A DNA stretch of 64,000 nt from Pedobacter cryotolerans (GCF_005116475.1 NZ_SWBO01000004.1:124001-188000), one strand, 5' to 3'. Shown: positions 34,844 through 44,778, counted from the stretch's first letter. The notes: generated from the sequence alone by a model not told the origin. A program made the numbers and translations.

Positions 34844-36040
34844 TTAAATTGGCTGTTGTAGTAATGTTTTTTTTACTTTGGGTTTTATCGATTTTAAAAA
34901 TACAAATCCTATAACTCCAGCTATTATCGATGCGCAAAGAATAGCAAATTTTGCCTCTGTAATATGAAAAGCGTCACTAAATGATAACAAGGCAATAAAA
35001 ATCGACATGGTAAATCCAATGCCCGCCAACATTCCAACACCCATAATGTGTTTCCAATTTGCGCCAGATGGTAGTTTGGCCAATTTAATTTTAACCGCAA
35101 ACCACGAGAAAAATGTTACTCCGATTGTTTTTCCAACAAATAAACCAATGATAATACCATAACCCAATGGCGAATTTAAGCCTGCTAACATTCCTTTTTC
35201 GAAAGTGATATTGGTGTTTGCCAAAGCAAAAATTGGCATAATTAAAAAGTTAACAGGTACAGAAAGGAAATGTTCTAGTTTTTCTAACGGCGATTCTATA
35301 GCGGTATTGTTTGTGGGAATTGTAAACGCCAAAAGTACACCAGCAATTGTGGCGTGTATGCCAGAATGATGTACAAAATACCATAAGAAAACACCCGGTA
35401 TCAAATAAAACCAAAGTGATGTTACTTTGAAATAGTTAAGTAAAAGCAAGAATGCAAAAATCGCTCCCGCGATAAATAAATACATCCAATGGATTTGATT
35501 GGTATAAAATATGGCGATAACTAAAATAGCTCCTAAATCATCTACTATAGCCAATGCTGCTAAAAATATTTTAAGCGAAGCGGGTACATTTTTACCCAAC
35601 AGGGCGATGATTGCTAAAGCAAAGGCAATATCTGTAGCCATCGGGATACCCCAACCAGATGCTGTTGGTTCATTTTTATTAAAGAAAAAGTAAATTAAAG
35701 CAGGCACAATCATTCCGCCAATGGCAGCCAAAACGGGTAATGATGCCTTTTTTAGGTTCGAAAGTTCACCCTCTACTAACTCACGTTTAATTTCTAAACC
35801 CACTAATAAGAAAAATATAGCCATTAAGCCATCGTTAACCCACGCAGATGTAGTATAAGTTAAGTCAATTAAACCATTTGTAAAACCGAAAGGTGTGGCT
35901 AAGAAATTAGCAAATGCTGTTGACATTCCCGAATTGGCTATAACCAATGAAATAATTACGCAGATCAATAAAATAATTCCACCAACTTTACCCGAATGAA
36001 AGAACTTTCTAAAAACGCTTAGATTAATTTTTTTCGACAT
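34844..36040 (-). CDS. nhaA: Na+/H+ antiporter NhaA
   Basis: A 398-residue sodium/proton antiporter with about twelve helices. The paired aspartates of the ion-binding site are in ALAIVDDLGAILVIAIFY; WVNDGLMAIFFLLVGLEIKRE, ALATDIAFALAI-like PMATDIAFALAI and GIGFTMSIFIALLSF are the other family motifs. The ATG at 36040 is chosen because similarity to NhaA starts with FRKFFHSGKVGGIILL; the frame extends to 36088. It probably forms a two-gene unit with map. Confidence 0.95.
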   Translation of the reverse strand: MSKKINLSVFRKFFHSGKVGGIILLICVIISLVIANSGMSTAFANFLATPFGFTNGLIDLTYTTSAWVNDGLMAIFFLLVGLEIKRELVEGELSNLKKASLPVLAAIGGMIVPALIYFFFNKNEPTASGWGIPMATDIAFALAIIALLGKNVPASLKIFLAALAIVDDLGAILVIAIFYTNQIHWMYLFIAGAIFAFLLLLNYFKVTSLWFYLIPGVFLWYFVHHSGIHATIAGVLLAFTIPTNNTAIESPLEKLEHFLSVPVNFLIMPIFALANTNITFEKGMLAGLNSPLGYGIIIGLFVGKTIGVTFFSWFAVKIKLAKLPSGANWKHIMGVGMLAGIGFTMSIFIALLSFSDAFHITEAKFAILCASIIAGVIGFVFLKSIKPKVKKTLLQQPI

Positions 36041-36174
36041 ACCCAAAAGTAAGCTTTTCGGGGCAATTTTGCCATAAAAATTGATCATATTAAGCTGTTT
36101 TTATTCAAAAAAACATATTAAAAAGGTTGTTGTGATTTTTATAATCAGTGCATTTAAAGAATAAATTGATCACG

Positions 36175-36206
36175 AAAAAAGCCGCTCTATTTTCATAAAG
36201 CGGCTT
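36175..36206 (-). terminator. terminator of the sprF-like gene
   Basis: Stem AAGCCGCT/AGCGGCTT followed by a T-run on the minus strand, 24 bases after the PorP/SprF stop. Confidence 0.85.
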
Positions 36207-36229
36207 GGTTACTTAACGTATTAATTTAG

Positions 36230-37153
36230 TTATTTACCAAATAAAGTTGCCTTAATACTAATTTCAAATGTTCCACTAGCTGAGCCTTGCAAAGCTGAAG
36301 TTTCGGTGGTGTAAAAACCCATAAACGACAATGAGTTTTTGTAATTGATACCTGCACCAAATGATGCGCTATTGGTACTGTGATACATTCCCATTAAAAA
36401 AAGTTTTTCGGCAAAAGTTACATTTGCCCCAGCATCAAAAATGTTGTCATAACCTTTAATTCCTCTAAATGCAACTTTTGGTTCTATTAAAACTGAGTTT
36501 TCGCCTGTTCCGCTGTTTATTTTATAACTCGCAGCAGCATAAAATTGAGATCGATCAACATTGTTTTCATTCTCTTGCTTTATAAAACTTCTGATGTTTG
36601 GTATTGCTCCTTCAATATTTAATGTGTTACTTGTATAAGCTACCCCAAAATCTCCTTCAAAAATAGATCCTTTGTTGTTAAATTGAGCTAATGAAGGATC
36701 GGTCATATCTCCGTTAATTCGGCTAAAATCAACTCTTTCATCTAAAATACCAATAGATGCTCCAAAATTTAATTTTTGGTTGTCATTGTTTAACGGTAAA
36801 TGATAAGCGTAGCTAACCATGGCTTTGGTACGTTGCAAAGAGCCAGCCTTTTCGTTATAAACATTAACACCCAATCCAACTTTGTTTATTTTATAATCAG
36901 CTGTGATGTTTTGGGTACTCGGTGAGCCAGGTATGTTGCTCCATTGTTTGCGATAGTTTAAATTTACGTTTAAACCATCATTTAATCCCGCATATGCGGG
37001 ATTAACTTGATATTGATTTAAGAAATATTGAGAACTTAAAGGGTTTAATTGTGCCTTAACTTCATTTGATGAAATGAAAATAATGGCGGTAATTAGCAAT
37101 GAAAATAAAGCTGTATTGCTAAGCTGTTGATATTTTTTATAGTTAATCTTCAT
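36230..37153 (-). CDS. PorP/SprF-family type IX secretion outer-membrane protein
   Basis: A 307-residue protein with a signal peptide and the PorP/SprF beginning QLNPLSSQYFLNQYQVNPAYAGLNDGLNVNLNYRKQW (seen as successive motifs PLSSQYFLNQY, NPAYAG, YRKQW). The rest is a beta-barrel ending FEISIKATLF. In Bacteroidota such genes accompany individual T9SS cargo genes and are needed for their secretion. Here it follows, by 15 bases, a large gene with a gliding-motility-type C-terminal domain. Confidence 0.92.
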   Translation of the reverse strand: MKINYKKYQQLSNTALFSLLITAIIFISSNEVKAQLNPLSSQYFLNQYQVNPAYAGLNDGLNVNLNYRKQWSNIPGSPSTQNITADYKINKVGLGVNVYNEKAGSLQRTKAMVSYAYHLPLNNDNQKLNFGASIGILDERVDFSRINGDMTDPSLAQFNNKGSIFEGDFGVAYTSNTLNIEGAIPNIRSFIKQENENNVDRSQFYAAASYKINSGTGENSVLIEPKVAFRGIKGYDNIFDAGANVTFAEKLFLMGMYHSTNSASFGAGINYKNSLSFMGFYTTETSALQGSASGTFEISIKATLFGK

Positions 37154-37168
37154 GATCTGTAATACAAT

Positions 37169-40100
37169 TTAGTTTCTAATTAATGTGATGTAGCCTTTAA
37201 ATTGACCAAGGTTTGGTCCGAAATCGAGAATGTAATAATACGTGTCGGAGGCTAATGTACTCCCGTTTAACGTTCCATCCCATTCGTTGGCATAACCTTT
37301 TTTTGTATATACAGATCTACCTGCTCTATCAAACACCGTTAATGTGTTGTTTGGATAGTAATCTATGTTTTCAATGATAAACCTATCATTTTTGCCATCA
37401 CCGTTTGGTGTTAAAATATTTATTGGTTTTACTTTATAATCATCAGCTACCTGAATAGTAATTGATTGATTTGCAGTACAGCCAGATGCGTTTGTAACGT
37501 TAACGGTATAAGTTGTGGTTTGTTTTGGCCTAACTGTTAGCGTAGCTGATGTTTGTCCGCTTACAATATCCGTGTTAGGTAGCCAATTATAACTTACACC
37601 TCCACTTGCAGAAAGTACAACGCTGCTACCTTTAGAAATTGAAGTTGTATTGTTGCTGTTAATGTTTACAACTGGCAGTGAGTTTACAATAATTGTAGCG
37701 GTTCCAGTTTGTAATTGTGATCCATTTGCATCCGCTACGCGAACCAATGTGTAAACAAAAGAACCTGCAACATTAGCTGGTTGCGAAATAGACACAGAAT
37801 TACCGGTAGTTGTGGTTATTGTTCTGTTTGCGCTTCCATTAACAGTATAAGTAAAAGTGAATGGGGCAGTACCAACACCGCCTGTAAAGGTTACATTTTG
37901 AGGTGCTGAGTTAATACAAACACTGCTATTACCAGTTATGGTACCTGTAGCTAAAGGGTTTACTCTTACTGTTACTGTACCAGTTTGTAATTGATTTCCA
38001 TTTACATCTGCCACGCTTACTAAAGTGTAAACAAATGTGCCTGCAGCTGCAGTTGGTACGCTTAAAGTAATCGAGTTTCCACTATTTGTTGTAATAGTTT
38101 GGTTACTACCGTTGTTTAGTTTGTAAGTAAATGTGTAAGGAGCAGTTCCACTTGCGCCAGTAAAAGTAACTAGTGGAGAAGTAGCACCAACTAAAACATT
38201 GCTGTTTCCTGATATTGTTGCTGTTGGCAAAGGTGGGATCGAAAAACGAGCATAAATAGGTAAGTGATCAGAGGTAGTAGTAGAGTAAGATGAAATATAT
38301 GATCTCGGATCTTCTATAGCAATTGAATTGCTAATGTAACTGTTGTTTAGTTCATTAGAAATCATGATATGATCTATAAAACTAGGTGTGTTGCCCCCAA
38401 CAAAAGTACCTAAACCAGGAGTTTGACTTATTGATTGTGTTAAAGCAGTGTAATTTGCTGCATCTGATACAAATACGTTATAACTTGATGTTGGACTTGA
38501 ACTAATTGAACCCACAACTTGGTCATTAAAATCGCCTAAAATGATAATCTTATCGGTTGGATAAGTTGCATTTAAGTAATCGTACAAAACTTTATTGTCA
38601 TACACTCTACGGTTATGATCGGCAGTTGTACCTGCTGATTTACCATGAATAACCACAACCCTATATGTTTGCGGATTACCTGCAATATTTGAAGTAAAGG
38701 TAGTTAAGAAAGGTAAACGACCCGACGACCAAAATGAAGCGCCAGAACCAGTAGGATAATTAGGGAAAATGCTAGTATTTCCTGTTCTTGCAGCATCAAA
38801 TTGAGCTACAAATAAAGGCTCTTCGCTAACTTTTGTTACAGTTGCAGTGTTGTAAATAAAGCCTATTTGCTGCGGAGGGAAATTTGGATCGGCAGCATCA
38901 AATGAATAAGAATATCTAGTTGAAAGCGTGCCAGCGTAACCAGGTAAATTTGCAATAAGTTGGTTAAATGATGGTAAATCAGATACTTCTTCTACGGCAA
39001 TTACATCTAAGTTTAATTTTTGCAAAACCGTAGTTACGTTGGTGATTTGTAAAGCATCATTTGTCGGTCCGAATTCTACATTTGAGGCATCTCTAACATC
39101 TGTACCAAAAAATTCAATATTATAAGTTGCAATATCAAATGTTTCTGATCTTAAAATAGAACTTCCGGTTAAGGTAATCAAGCTTGTGTTTAATCCAGTT
39201 CCTGTAAAAGTTAACTTACCTGTTAATACAATCGTTTTTGTAGTTGGCGCAAAGCGGATGAATATCGTTTTTCCTGCTAAGGCATCTGCTTGAGAAACAA
39301 TGATGCTATTACTAAAGCTAGTATTGTTTAAAGAAACTTGAAAATTTGTTGGTGCAGTTACGGTAATGTCTCCATATCCGCCAGCTGCTAAAACAAAATT
39401 TGTACTTGTGGATGTATTACCTACAGTAGTTTCTGCATAAGTAAAAGTTTGATCTGGGATAGATAAATAATTAGCTTTATTTTCTACTTTAAAATCATCA
39501 ACTTTCCATTCTGATGAGTTGTTTGTGCCGCCAGCTGTAGTTTGATAAACAAAAGCAACATACGTATTTGCTGATTTATAATTGTTTAAATTGATGTTAT
39601 CTGATAATTGCCAAACACCTGTGGTAGCTGGGAAATTGCCGTTGATTTCTGTCCAATCTGCTGTATTAATTACCCCAGAACCATTATAGGTGGTAGAAAC
39701 CATCAGTTTTAAATCTGGTCCGGCAAAAAACTCGCGACTATAAAATTGCAATGTTGCAAAATTGTTAAAAGCGGTTAAATCCATTGCTGGAGAAATTAAC
39801 CAATCGTTACTTGGTGTATTAGTGTCAGAAAATCCATTCATTAAAGCAGCACCAGGAGCAGAGTTTGGTGCCGTTGATGTATAAACCCAGCTATTTAAAG
39901 TTCCGCTTACACTAACTTGGCTCCAACCAGAGTTGGTTAAAAAGTTGGTATTGTTAAAATCTTGTAGGTATGGATTAATGGCAACAGCAGCTAAACTTAC
40001 CATTTTAGTTGCCGCATTTGTACTAGTTAGTGTTAGCGAACCAGTTTGTGCACCAATATTATTTAGTGGATTAAATTTAACGTAAACAGTTTGACTAGTG

Positions 40101-41326
40101 CCACCATTAAATTCACTTTGTAAAAACGTTAGATTGGTATTTGCGTAAGTTCCGTTTAGGGTTTTAGACATTAAATAATTTCCTGTTAAAGCAATTTGTA
40201 CATCACTTTGTAAATCAGCACCAGTAATGGTAAAGCTTTGTGAGTTTGAGGTTTTATTTTGTGCTGTAAAACCAGGAAATGTAATTGCTGTTGGAGTGGT
40301 AGTAATTACAGGTGTAGCTACGTTTGTGGTTAATAAATCTAGCTTCGTTGCTGTTGTTTGCAAATTTGGTATGCCATCTTCGGCTACTACATAAACATCG
40401 TAATTTGTATTTTGAGACAAGCCAGTAATATTACTCGAATAATCTGCATTTGCGGTGATATTAGCAAAATTTCCGGCATAAAGTGCAGCAGTATTACTTG
40501 CATTGTTTCCTAATTTAACTTGTGAAGAATTTGGTGCAACAGCTCCATCAGGCAAAACCACAAAGTAGGTTGTGCCAACTTCGCTGATATTGCTAGTTAA
40601 GGTAAATGCATTTGTGCTGATGTTACTGCTTTTAGGATAAGTTGCCGTAAAAGTTGGTGGAGTTGTATCTCCTCCCGCATTTGCTGTACCTGCAATTATC
40701 ACATCATCAATACTAAAAGTACCGCCAGTTAATTCGGCATTAAAGCCATAAAATCTAAAAGTTACTGCAGAATTAATTGCTGTAAAGCCAGTTAATGTAA
40801 CAGTGGTTCCTGTTTCAGCAGAGGTAGATGCATCTACAACCTGAAAAATATTTGTAGCTACAACTTGTAAGTCAGCATTTGCTGGTGCTATTGAAGCTTG
40901 CAAATTTGCTGCATAAGCATCTCTGCTAGATCTTACTGCATACTGTCTTATACCACTTCCAGAGCGTTGTACCGTAAATTTAATGGTTGATAAATCTATC
41001 GAAAAGCCAGATGCAGGTGTAATTGTAACCTCAAAATATTTACCTAAATCTGCTGTTCCTGTAAAAATATCAGAGCCGTTTGCAGCACCTAAAGGCTGGT
41101 TGGTAAACGAAAATCTGCTGCTGGCGTTTGGGTTTGTAGGCAAAGCTGCACTTGCAGAAAATGAACTAAATGTAACTCCTGTTGCAGTAGGAACTGGAGT
41201 TGGATCGATTTTGCCAGATGTTGAGGTAGAGTTGGCAAACGTATAAGTTGCTGTAAAATTTTGTCCAAATGAGTTTTGGATAAATAAGAAGCATACTAAA
41301 AAATTGAATAGTAAAAGTTTCTTCAT
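37169..41326 (-). CDS. T9SS-secreted multidomain nuclease (EEP domain, type B C-terminal domain)
   Basis: A 1385-residue secreted protein with signal peptide (LLLFNFLVCFLFIQNSFGQ), N-terminal beta domains, a choice-of-anchor-J-like domain (about 465-620), an endonuclease/exonuclease/phosphatase domain (about 725-1030), two tandem Ig-like repeats of about 90 residues, a further Ig/PKD-like domain and a gliding-motility-associated C-terminal domain (ILTPNGDGKNDRFII, TVFDRAGRSVYTKKGY). EEP catalytic motifs are intact: ATYNIEFFG, IAVEEV, VIHGKS, ILGDFND, SDHLPIY. It probably degrades extracellular nucleic acid. The ATG at 41326 gives a clean signal peptide. The adjacent SprF-like protein is its likely export partner. 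Confidence 0.9.
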   Translation of the reverse strand: MKKLLLFNFLVCFLFIQNSFGQNFTATYTFANSTSTSGKIDPTPVPTATGVTFSSFSASAALPTNPNASSRFSFTNQPLGAANGSDIFTGTADLGKYFEVTITPASGFSIDLSTIKFTVQRSGSGIRQYAVRSSRDAYAANLQASIAPANADLQVVATNIFQVVDASTSAETGTTVTLTGFTAINSAVTFRFYGFNAELTGGTFSIDDVIIAGTANAGGDTTPPTFTATYPKSSNISTNAFTLTSNISEVGTTYFVVLPDGAVAPNSSQVKLGNNASNTAALYAGNFANITANADYSSNITGLSQNTNYDVYVVAEDGIPNLQTTATKLDLLTTNVATPVITTTPTAITFPGFTAQNKTSNSQSFTITGADLQSDVQIALTGNYLMSKTLNGTYANTNLTFLQSEFNGGTSQTVYVKFNPLNNIGAQTGSLTLTSTNAATKMVSLAAVAINPYLQDFNNTNFLTNSGWSQVSVSGTLNSWVYTSTAPNSAPGAALMNGFSDTNTPSNDWLISPAMDLTAFNNFATLQFYSREFFAGPDLKLMVSTTYNGSGVINTADWTEINGNFPATTGVWQLSDNINLNNYKSANTYVAFVYQTTAGGTNNSSEWKVDDFKVENKANYLSIPDQTFTYAETTVGNTSTSTNFVLAAGGYGDITVTAPTNFQVSLNNTSFSNSIIVSQADALAGKTIFIRFAPTTKTIVLTGKLTFTGTGLNTSLITLTGSSILRSETFDIATYNIEFFGTDVRDASNVEFGPTNDALQITNVTTVLQKLNLDVIAVEEVSDLPSFNQLIANLPGYAGTLSTRYSYSFDAADPNFPPQQIGFIYNTATVTKVSEEPLFVAQFDAARTGNTSIFPNYPTGSGASFWSSGRLPFLTTFTSNIAGNPQTYRVVVIHGKSAGTTADHNRRVYDNKVLYDYLNATYPTDKIIILGDFNDQVVGSISSSPTSSYNVFVSDAANYTALTQSISQTPGLGTFVGGNTPSFIDHIMISNELNNSYISNSIAIEDPRSYISSYSTTTSDHLPIYARFSIPPLPTATISGNSNVLVGATSPLVTFTGASGTAPYTFTYKLNNGSNQTITTNSGNSITLSVPTAAAGTFVYTLVSVADVNGNQLQTGTVTVRVNPLATGTITGNSSVCINSAPQNVTFTGGVGTAPFTFTYTVNGSANRTITTTTGNSVSISQPANVAGSFVYTLVRVADANGSQLQTGTATIIVNSLPVVNINSNNTTSISKGSSVVLSASGGVSYNWLPNTDIVSGQTSATLTVRPKQTTTYTVNVTNASGCTANQSITIQVADDYKVKPINILTPNGDGKNDRFIIENIDYYPNNTLTVFDRAGRSVYTKKGYANEWDGTLNGSTLASDTYYYILDFGPNLGQFKGYITLIRN

Positions 41327-41503
41327 ATGAATTTGTTTATTTAAACAAATGTAGATGATAAACCCTATTCGCAATGTTAACTTGTTGTTAATTATTGTCT
41401 TTGTGGAAAACTAAAAGTAATTATTTGTTAATTTAAACGTTGGAAACAAATTAGAGGTGAAAAATGTGAGGAAAATTTCTGCTAATGTTAAGAAAAAACG
41501 CTG

Positions 41504-42124
41504 TTAAAGATAATCTTCAATATTTCCTTTACCTTCGCGAATGATGTCAAAATCTCCTGTAGTACAGTCTATTACTGTAGAAGGTTCATTGTCTCCGTAG
41601 CCGCCATCTACAACTGCATCTACCAGCTCCTGATATTTTTCATAAATTAATTCAGGATCAGTAGAATATTCGATCAATTCATCATCATCTTTAATTGAAG
41701 TAGATAAAATCGGATTACCCAAGGCTTCTACAATTGCTCTTGCAATATCATTATCAGGTACACGTATACCAACTGTTTTTTTATTAGAACTTAATAATTT
41801 CGGAACATTATTGTTCGCATTAAAAATAAACGTAAATGGACCGGGTAAAGCTTTTTTTAATACTCTAAATAGGGTGGTGTCAATTGGTTTTATAAAATCA
41901 GAAATGTGCCTTAAATCAGAACAAATGAAAGAAAAATTAGCTTTTTCTGGTTTAATACCCCTTAATCTGCAAATTTTTTCAATTGCTTTTTGGTTGGTAA
42001 TATCGCAACCTAAACCATAAACAGTATCTGTTGGGTAAATAATTAAACCGCCTTTTTTTAGCACTTCAACTACTTGCTCAATTGCTCTCGGATTTGGATT
42101 CTCTGGATATATTTTAATAAGCAT
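41504..42124 (-). CDS. L-threonylcarbamoyladenylate synthase (YrdC/Sua5/TsaC)
   Basis: A 206-residue enzyme making threonylcarbamoyl-AMP for t6A37 tRNA modification. The YrdC core is visible: [16 protein letters not shown], the basic [11 protein letters not shown] region, [10 protein letters not shown] and VGIRVPD, ending in PSTVIDCT. The ATG at 42124 is preferred over one five codons upstream. There is no C-terminal Sua5 domain, so it is of the short type. Confidence 0.92.
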   Translation of the reverse strand: MLIKIYPENPNPRAIEQVVEVLKKGGLIIYPTDTVYGLGCDITNQKAIEKICRLRGIKPEKANFSFICSDLRHISDFIKPIDTTLFRVLKKALPGPFTFIFNANNNVPKLLSSNKKTVGIRVPDNDIARAIVEALGNPILSTSIKDDDELIEYSTDPELIYEKYQELVDAVVDGGYGDNEPSTVIDCTTGDFDIIREGKGNIEDYL

Positions 42125-42183
42125 ACCCAAAAATAACAAATTAAGGTCGTTGATGTTTAATCATTACAATATAAAAATTTACA

Positions 42184-42224
42184 TGTACAGAATTTTGTAC
42201 AATATTTTTAATTTTGTATCTTTA
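42184..42224 (+). promoter_or_regulatory. yefM-yoeB promoter and operator
   Basis: TTTG (42194-42197), exactly 19 bases, TATCTTTA (42217-42224) form a Bacteroidota promoter with one mismatch. Two TGTACA motifs (42184-42189 and 42196-42201) lie 12 bases apart centre to centre, and the second overlaps the -33 box. TGTACA is the core of the E. coli YefM-YoeB operator, with the same 12-base spacing as I recall it, so this is a likely autorepression site. Confidence 0.75.
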
Positions 42225-42242
42225 AAATTCAATTTTTTAATA

Positions 42243-42500
42243 ATGGAAATCACTAATTATACTACATTTAGGCAGAGCCTTAAATTCTATTTGGATAAAG
42301 TATTTTCAAATCATACTCCGCTATTTGTTACTAGGGCAAAAGGTGAGGATGTGGTTGTAATGTCAAAGGCAGATTACGATAGCATGCAGGAAACTTTTTA
42401 TTTGCTAAAAAATCCTGCAAATGCGGTTAGGTTAGAAAAAGGATTAAAAGATTATGAAAAAGGCCTAACGCAAAAACAAGAATTAATAGACAATGAATAA
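42243..42500 (+). CDS. type II antitoxin, YefM/Phd family
   Basis: An 85-residue antitoxin: ITNYTTFRQSLKFYLDKVF (DNA-binding N-terminus), TPLFVTRAKGEDVVVMSKADYDSMQETFYLL (typical Phd/YefM core, read as VTRAKGEDVVVMS and ADYDSMQE) and a C-terminal helix that would wrap the toxin. The ATG at 42243 is the family start; the open frame extends further upstream but would run through the operator. The stop overlaps the toxin start by eight bases. Confidence 0.95.
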   Translation: MEITNYTTFRQSLKFYLDKVFSNHTPLFVTRAKGEDVVVMSKADYDSMQETFYLLKNPANAVRLEKGLKDYEKGLTQKQELIDNE

Positions 42501-42747
42501 ATTGTTTGTTGAGGGAGCTTGGGAAGATTATTTGCATTGGCAATCTGTAGATAAATCAATGCTTAAAAAGATAAATATTCTGCTCAAAGAAATAGAACGA
42601 ACACCATTTGAAGGTACAGGTAAGCCCGAACCTTTGAAACATCAATATAGTGGTTGGTGGTCTAGAAGAATAAATTTAGAACATCGATTAGTTTATAAAA
42701 TAGAGAATTTTTCAATAGTGATTCTTCAATGTAGATATCACACCTAA
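42493..42747 (+). CDS. yoeB: toxin YoeB (Txe family mRNA interferase)
   Basis: An 84-residue ribosome-dependent mRNA endonuclease. The motifs WEDYLHWQ, RTPFEGTGKPEPLK (catalytic Glu region), WWSRRINLEHRLVYKI (catalytic Arg) and the C-terminal CRYHT with the catalytic His are intact, so the toxin should be active. It is translationally coupled to its antitoxin. A GOGAT-domain gene begins nine bases later and may be co-transcribed. Confidence 0.95.
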   Translation: MNKLFVEGAWEDYLHWQSVDKSMLKKINILLKEIERTPFEGTGKPEPLKHQYSGWWSRRINLEHRLVYKIENFSIVILQCRYHT

Positions 42748-42756
42748 TTTTTACCT

Positions 42757-44394
42757 ATGAGAAAAGCATTTGTTGCCATTGCTGCGTTTTTAGTCGCATT
42801 TACCATTATGTTAGGGCTTTACCACCCATTTTTGTGGTGGACATTTCTATTTACCGGACCTTTCGTGATTTTGGGTATTTATGATTTGTATCAACCCAAA
42901 CGAAGCATTATGAGAAACTACCCTGTTTTTGGGCGACTTAGGTATTTTATGGAAGAATTGAGGCCAAAAATTTATCAATACTTTATAGAGAGTGATACCA
43001 ATGGAAAGCCTTTTAGTCGTCTTAATAGATCCTTAATTTATCAAAGAGCTAAAACTGATAACGATACAATTCCTTTCGGTACACAATTAGATGTTTATGA
43101 AAACGGATACGAATGGTTAAGTCATTCTATTGCGGCAATCAGTCATCATGAGTTAGATATTAATCCGAAAGTTATGGTTGGTGGCCCACATTGTAAACAA
43201 CCTTACAATGCCAGTATCTATAATATTTCTGCCATGAGTTTTGGTTCACTAAGTCAAAATGCAGTTTTGGCATTAAATGGTGGAGCTAAAATGGGTGGTT
43301 TTGCGCATAATACAGGCGAGGGCGGTATTAGTGATTATCATACACAACCAGGAGGAGATTTAATTTGGCAAATTGGTACAGGTTATTTTGGTTGTAGAAA
43401 ACCTGATGGATCTTTTAATCCAGAAGCTTTTGCCGAAAGATCTACAAGTGATCAAGTTAAAATGATCGAAATTAAATTATCACAGGGGGCAAAACCTGGA
43501 CACGGAGGTATGTTGCCCGCTAAAAAAGTAACGCCAGAAGTTGCCAGAATTAGGTTAGTTAAAGAAGGATTTGATGTGAATTCTCCGCCTGCACATTCTG
43601 CATTTTCAAATCCAAAAGAAATGATACAGTTTGTGCAGCAACTTAGAACACTTTCGGGTGGTAAGCCAGTGGGTATAAAATTGTGTATTGGTCGCAGAAC
43701 CGAGTTTTTAGCCATTTGCAAAGCGATGATAGCAACTGGTATTTATGTAGATTTTATTACAGTAGATGGGGGCGAAGGAGGTACTGGAGCCGCTCCGCAA
43801 GAATTTTCTAATGCAGTTGGTATGCCTTTGCGTGAAGGCGTGGCATTTGTTTATGATATTTTAAGCGGTTTTGGATTAAAAAAACACATTAAAATTATCG
43901 CCTCTGGTAAAATCTCATCGGGTTTTGATTTGGTAAAAAATATTGCATTAGGAGCAGATTTATGCTATTCAGCTCGTGGTATGATGTTCGCTTTAGGTTG
44001 TTTGCAAGCTTTGTTATGTAATAGCAATGCCTGTCCAACTGGTGTGGCAACACAAGATGCTAGTTTAATGAAAGGTTTAGTTGTTGAAGATAAAACCGTT
44101 CGTGTATTTAATTTTCATCGTTTAACGGTACAAAGTGCAGTAGAACTTTTAGGAGCTGCAGGTTTGCGCCATCCGTATGAGTTAACAAGAGCGTACATTA
44201 ATAGAAGAGTTAGTCCGAGTTTAATGCAGTCTTACATGGAAACCTTTCCATATATACCAGAGGGAAGTTTGTTGCAAACGCCTTACCCATCGCAGTTTGA
44301 ATTGTTAATGGCTTTAAGTACAGCAGAAAGTTTTGCGCCAACAGATTACAGAGTTTCAAATGTTGATTATCAAACCGCTAGTGCCAATAATTAA
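42757..44394 (+). CDS. membrane-anchored FMN-binding glutamate synthase-domain protein
   Basis: A 545-residue protein with two N-terminal membrane helices (about residues 5-21 and 25-43) and a GOGAT FMN/[3Fe-4S] domain: SAMSFGSLSQNAVLALNGGA, GEGGISDYH, KPGHGGMLPAKKV, TVDGGEGGTGAAP. The cluster cysteines follow the C-x5-C-x4-C pattern in CLQALLCNSNACPTG. There is no amidotransferase domain, so it cannot be a complete glutamate synthase; the electron donor and reaction are unknown. Such GltB-like membrane proteins are common in Bacteroidota. Confidence 0.88.
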   Translation: MRKAFVAIAAFLVAFTIMLGLYHPFLWWTFLFTGPFVILGIYDLYQPKRSIMRNYPVFGRLRYFMEELRPKIYQYFIESDTNGKPFSRLNRSLIYQRAKTDNDTIPFGTQLDVYENGYEWLSHSIAAISHHELDINPKVMVGGPHCKQPYNASIYNISAMSFGSLSQNAVLALNGGAKMGGFAHNTGEGGISDYHTQPGGDLIWQIGTGYFGCRKPDGSFNPEAFAERSTSDQVKMIEIKLSQGAKPGHGGMLPAKKVTPEVARIRLVKEGFDVNSPPAHSAFSNPKEMIQFVQQLRTLSGGKPVGIKLCIGRRTEFLAICKAMIATGIYVDFITVDGGEGGTGAAPQEFSNAVGMPLREGVAFVYDILSGFGLKKHIKIIASGKISSGFDLVKNIALGADLCYSARGMMFALGCLQALLCNSNACPTGVATQDASLMKGLVVEDKTVRVFNFHRLTVQSAVELLGAAGLRHPYELTRAYINRRVSPSLMQSYMETFPYIPEGSLLQTPYPSQFELLMALSTAESFAPTDYRVSNVDYQTASANN

Positions 44395-44402
44395 TTAAAC
44401 AC

Positions 44403-44449
44403 ACTTTGACAAAGCTTTAGAGATTTAAATAATGCTTTGTCAAAGTTTT
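44403..44449 (+). terminator. terminator after the GOGAT-domain gene
   Basis: Perfect thirteen-base-pair stem ACTTTGACAAAGC/GCTTTGTCAAAGT followed by TTT, eight bases after the stop. Confidence 0.88.
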
Positions 44450-44521
44450 CATAAAAACTCGCATCTAAAAATTATATTATTAATAATTTGAAAAGGAAAA
44501 CGAGTGCTAGTTTACTATTTC

Positions 44522-44778
44522 AGTCCCGCTATTCGTTTCTGCCGATGATTTTAGTTCCGACTTCTTCTGGAAAAATCGGCATCCACTACTATCGGGTTTA
44601 TTAAACTTAAGCTTGTTTAGCTATGAGGGGTTGCAGAGTTTGCGTCATTCCGAGCTCAACTGGCAATCGTAATGATATTGCAGGTAAACGGAAGTTTCCT
44701 ACACTATCCTTTGTAAATTAAACCCGATTGGATGAATGCTCCCAATTTTTCTTCGGGAGCAGAAAGTAAAGCGGGGCT
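44522..44778. repeat. MITE-like intergenic element, copy E3
   Basis: This 257-base element begins AGTCCCGCTATTCG and ends AGCGGGGCT, whose complement AGCCCCGCT matches the start at 7 of 9 positions. It contains ATCGGGTTTATTAA facing AAACCCGAT, an internal GAGGGGTT block as in E1, and a small hairpin GCTCCC/GGGAGC. No coding frame is seen. It fills the gap between the GOGAT-domain and DUF3299 genes. Confidence 0.6.

Noticed and set aside
40983..41246. 87-residue plus-strand frame opposite the secreted nuclease N-terminus
   Set aside because: Antisense shadow; the minus-strand frame has a signal peptide and domain content.
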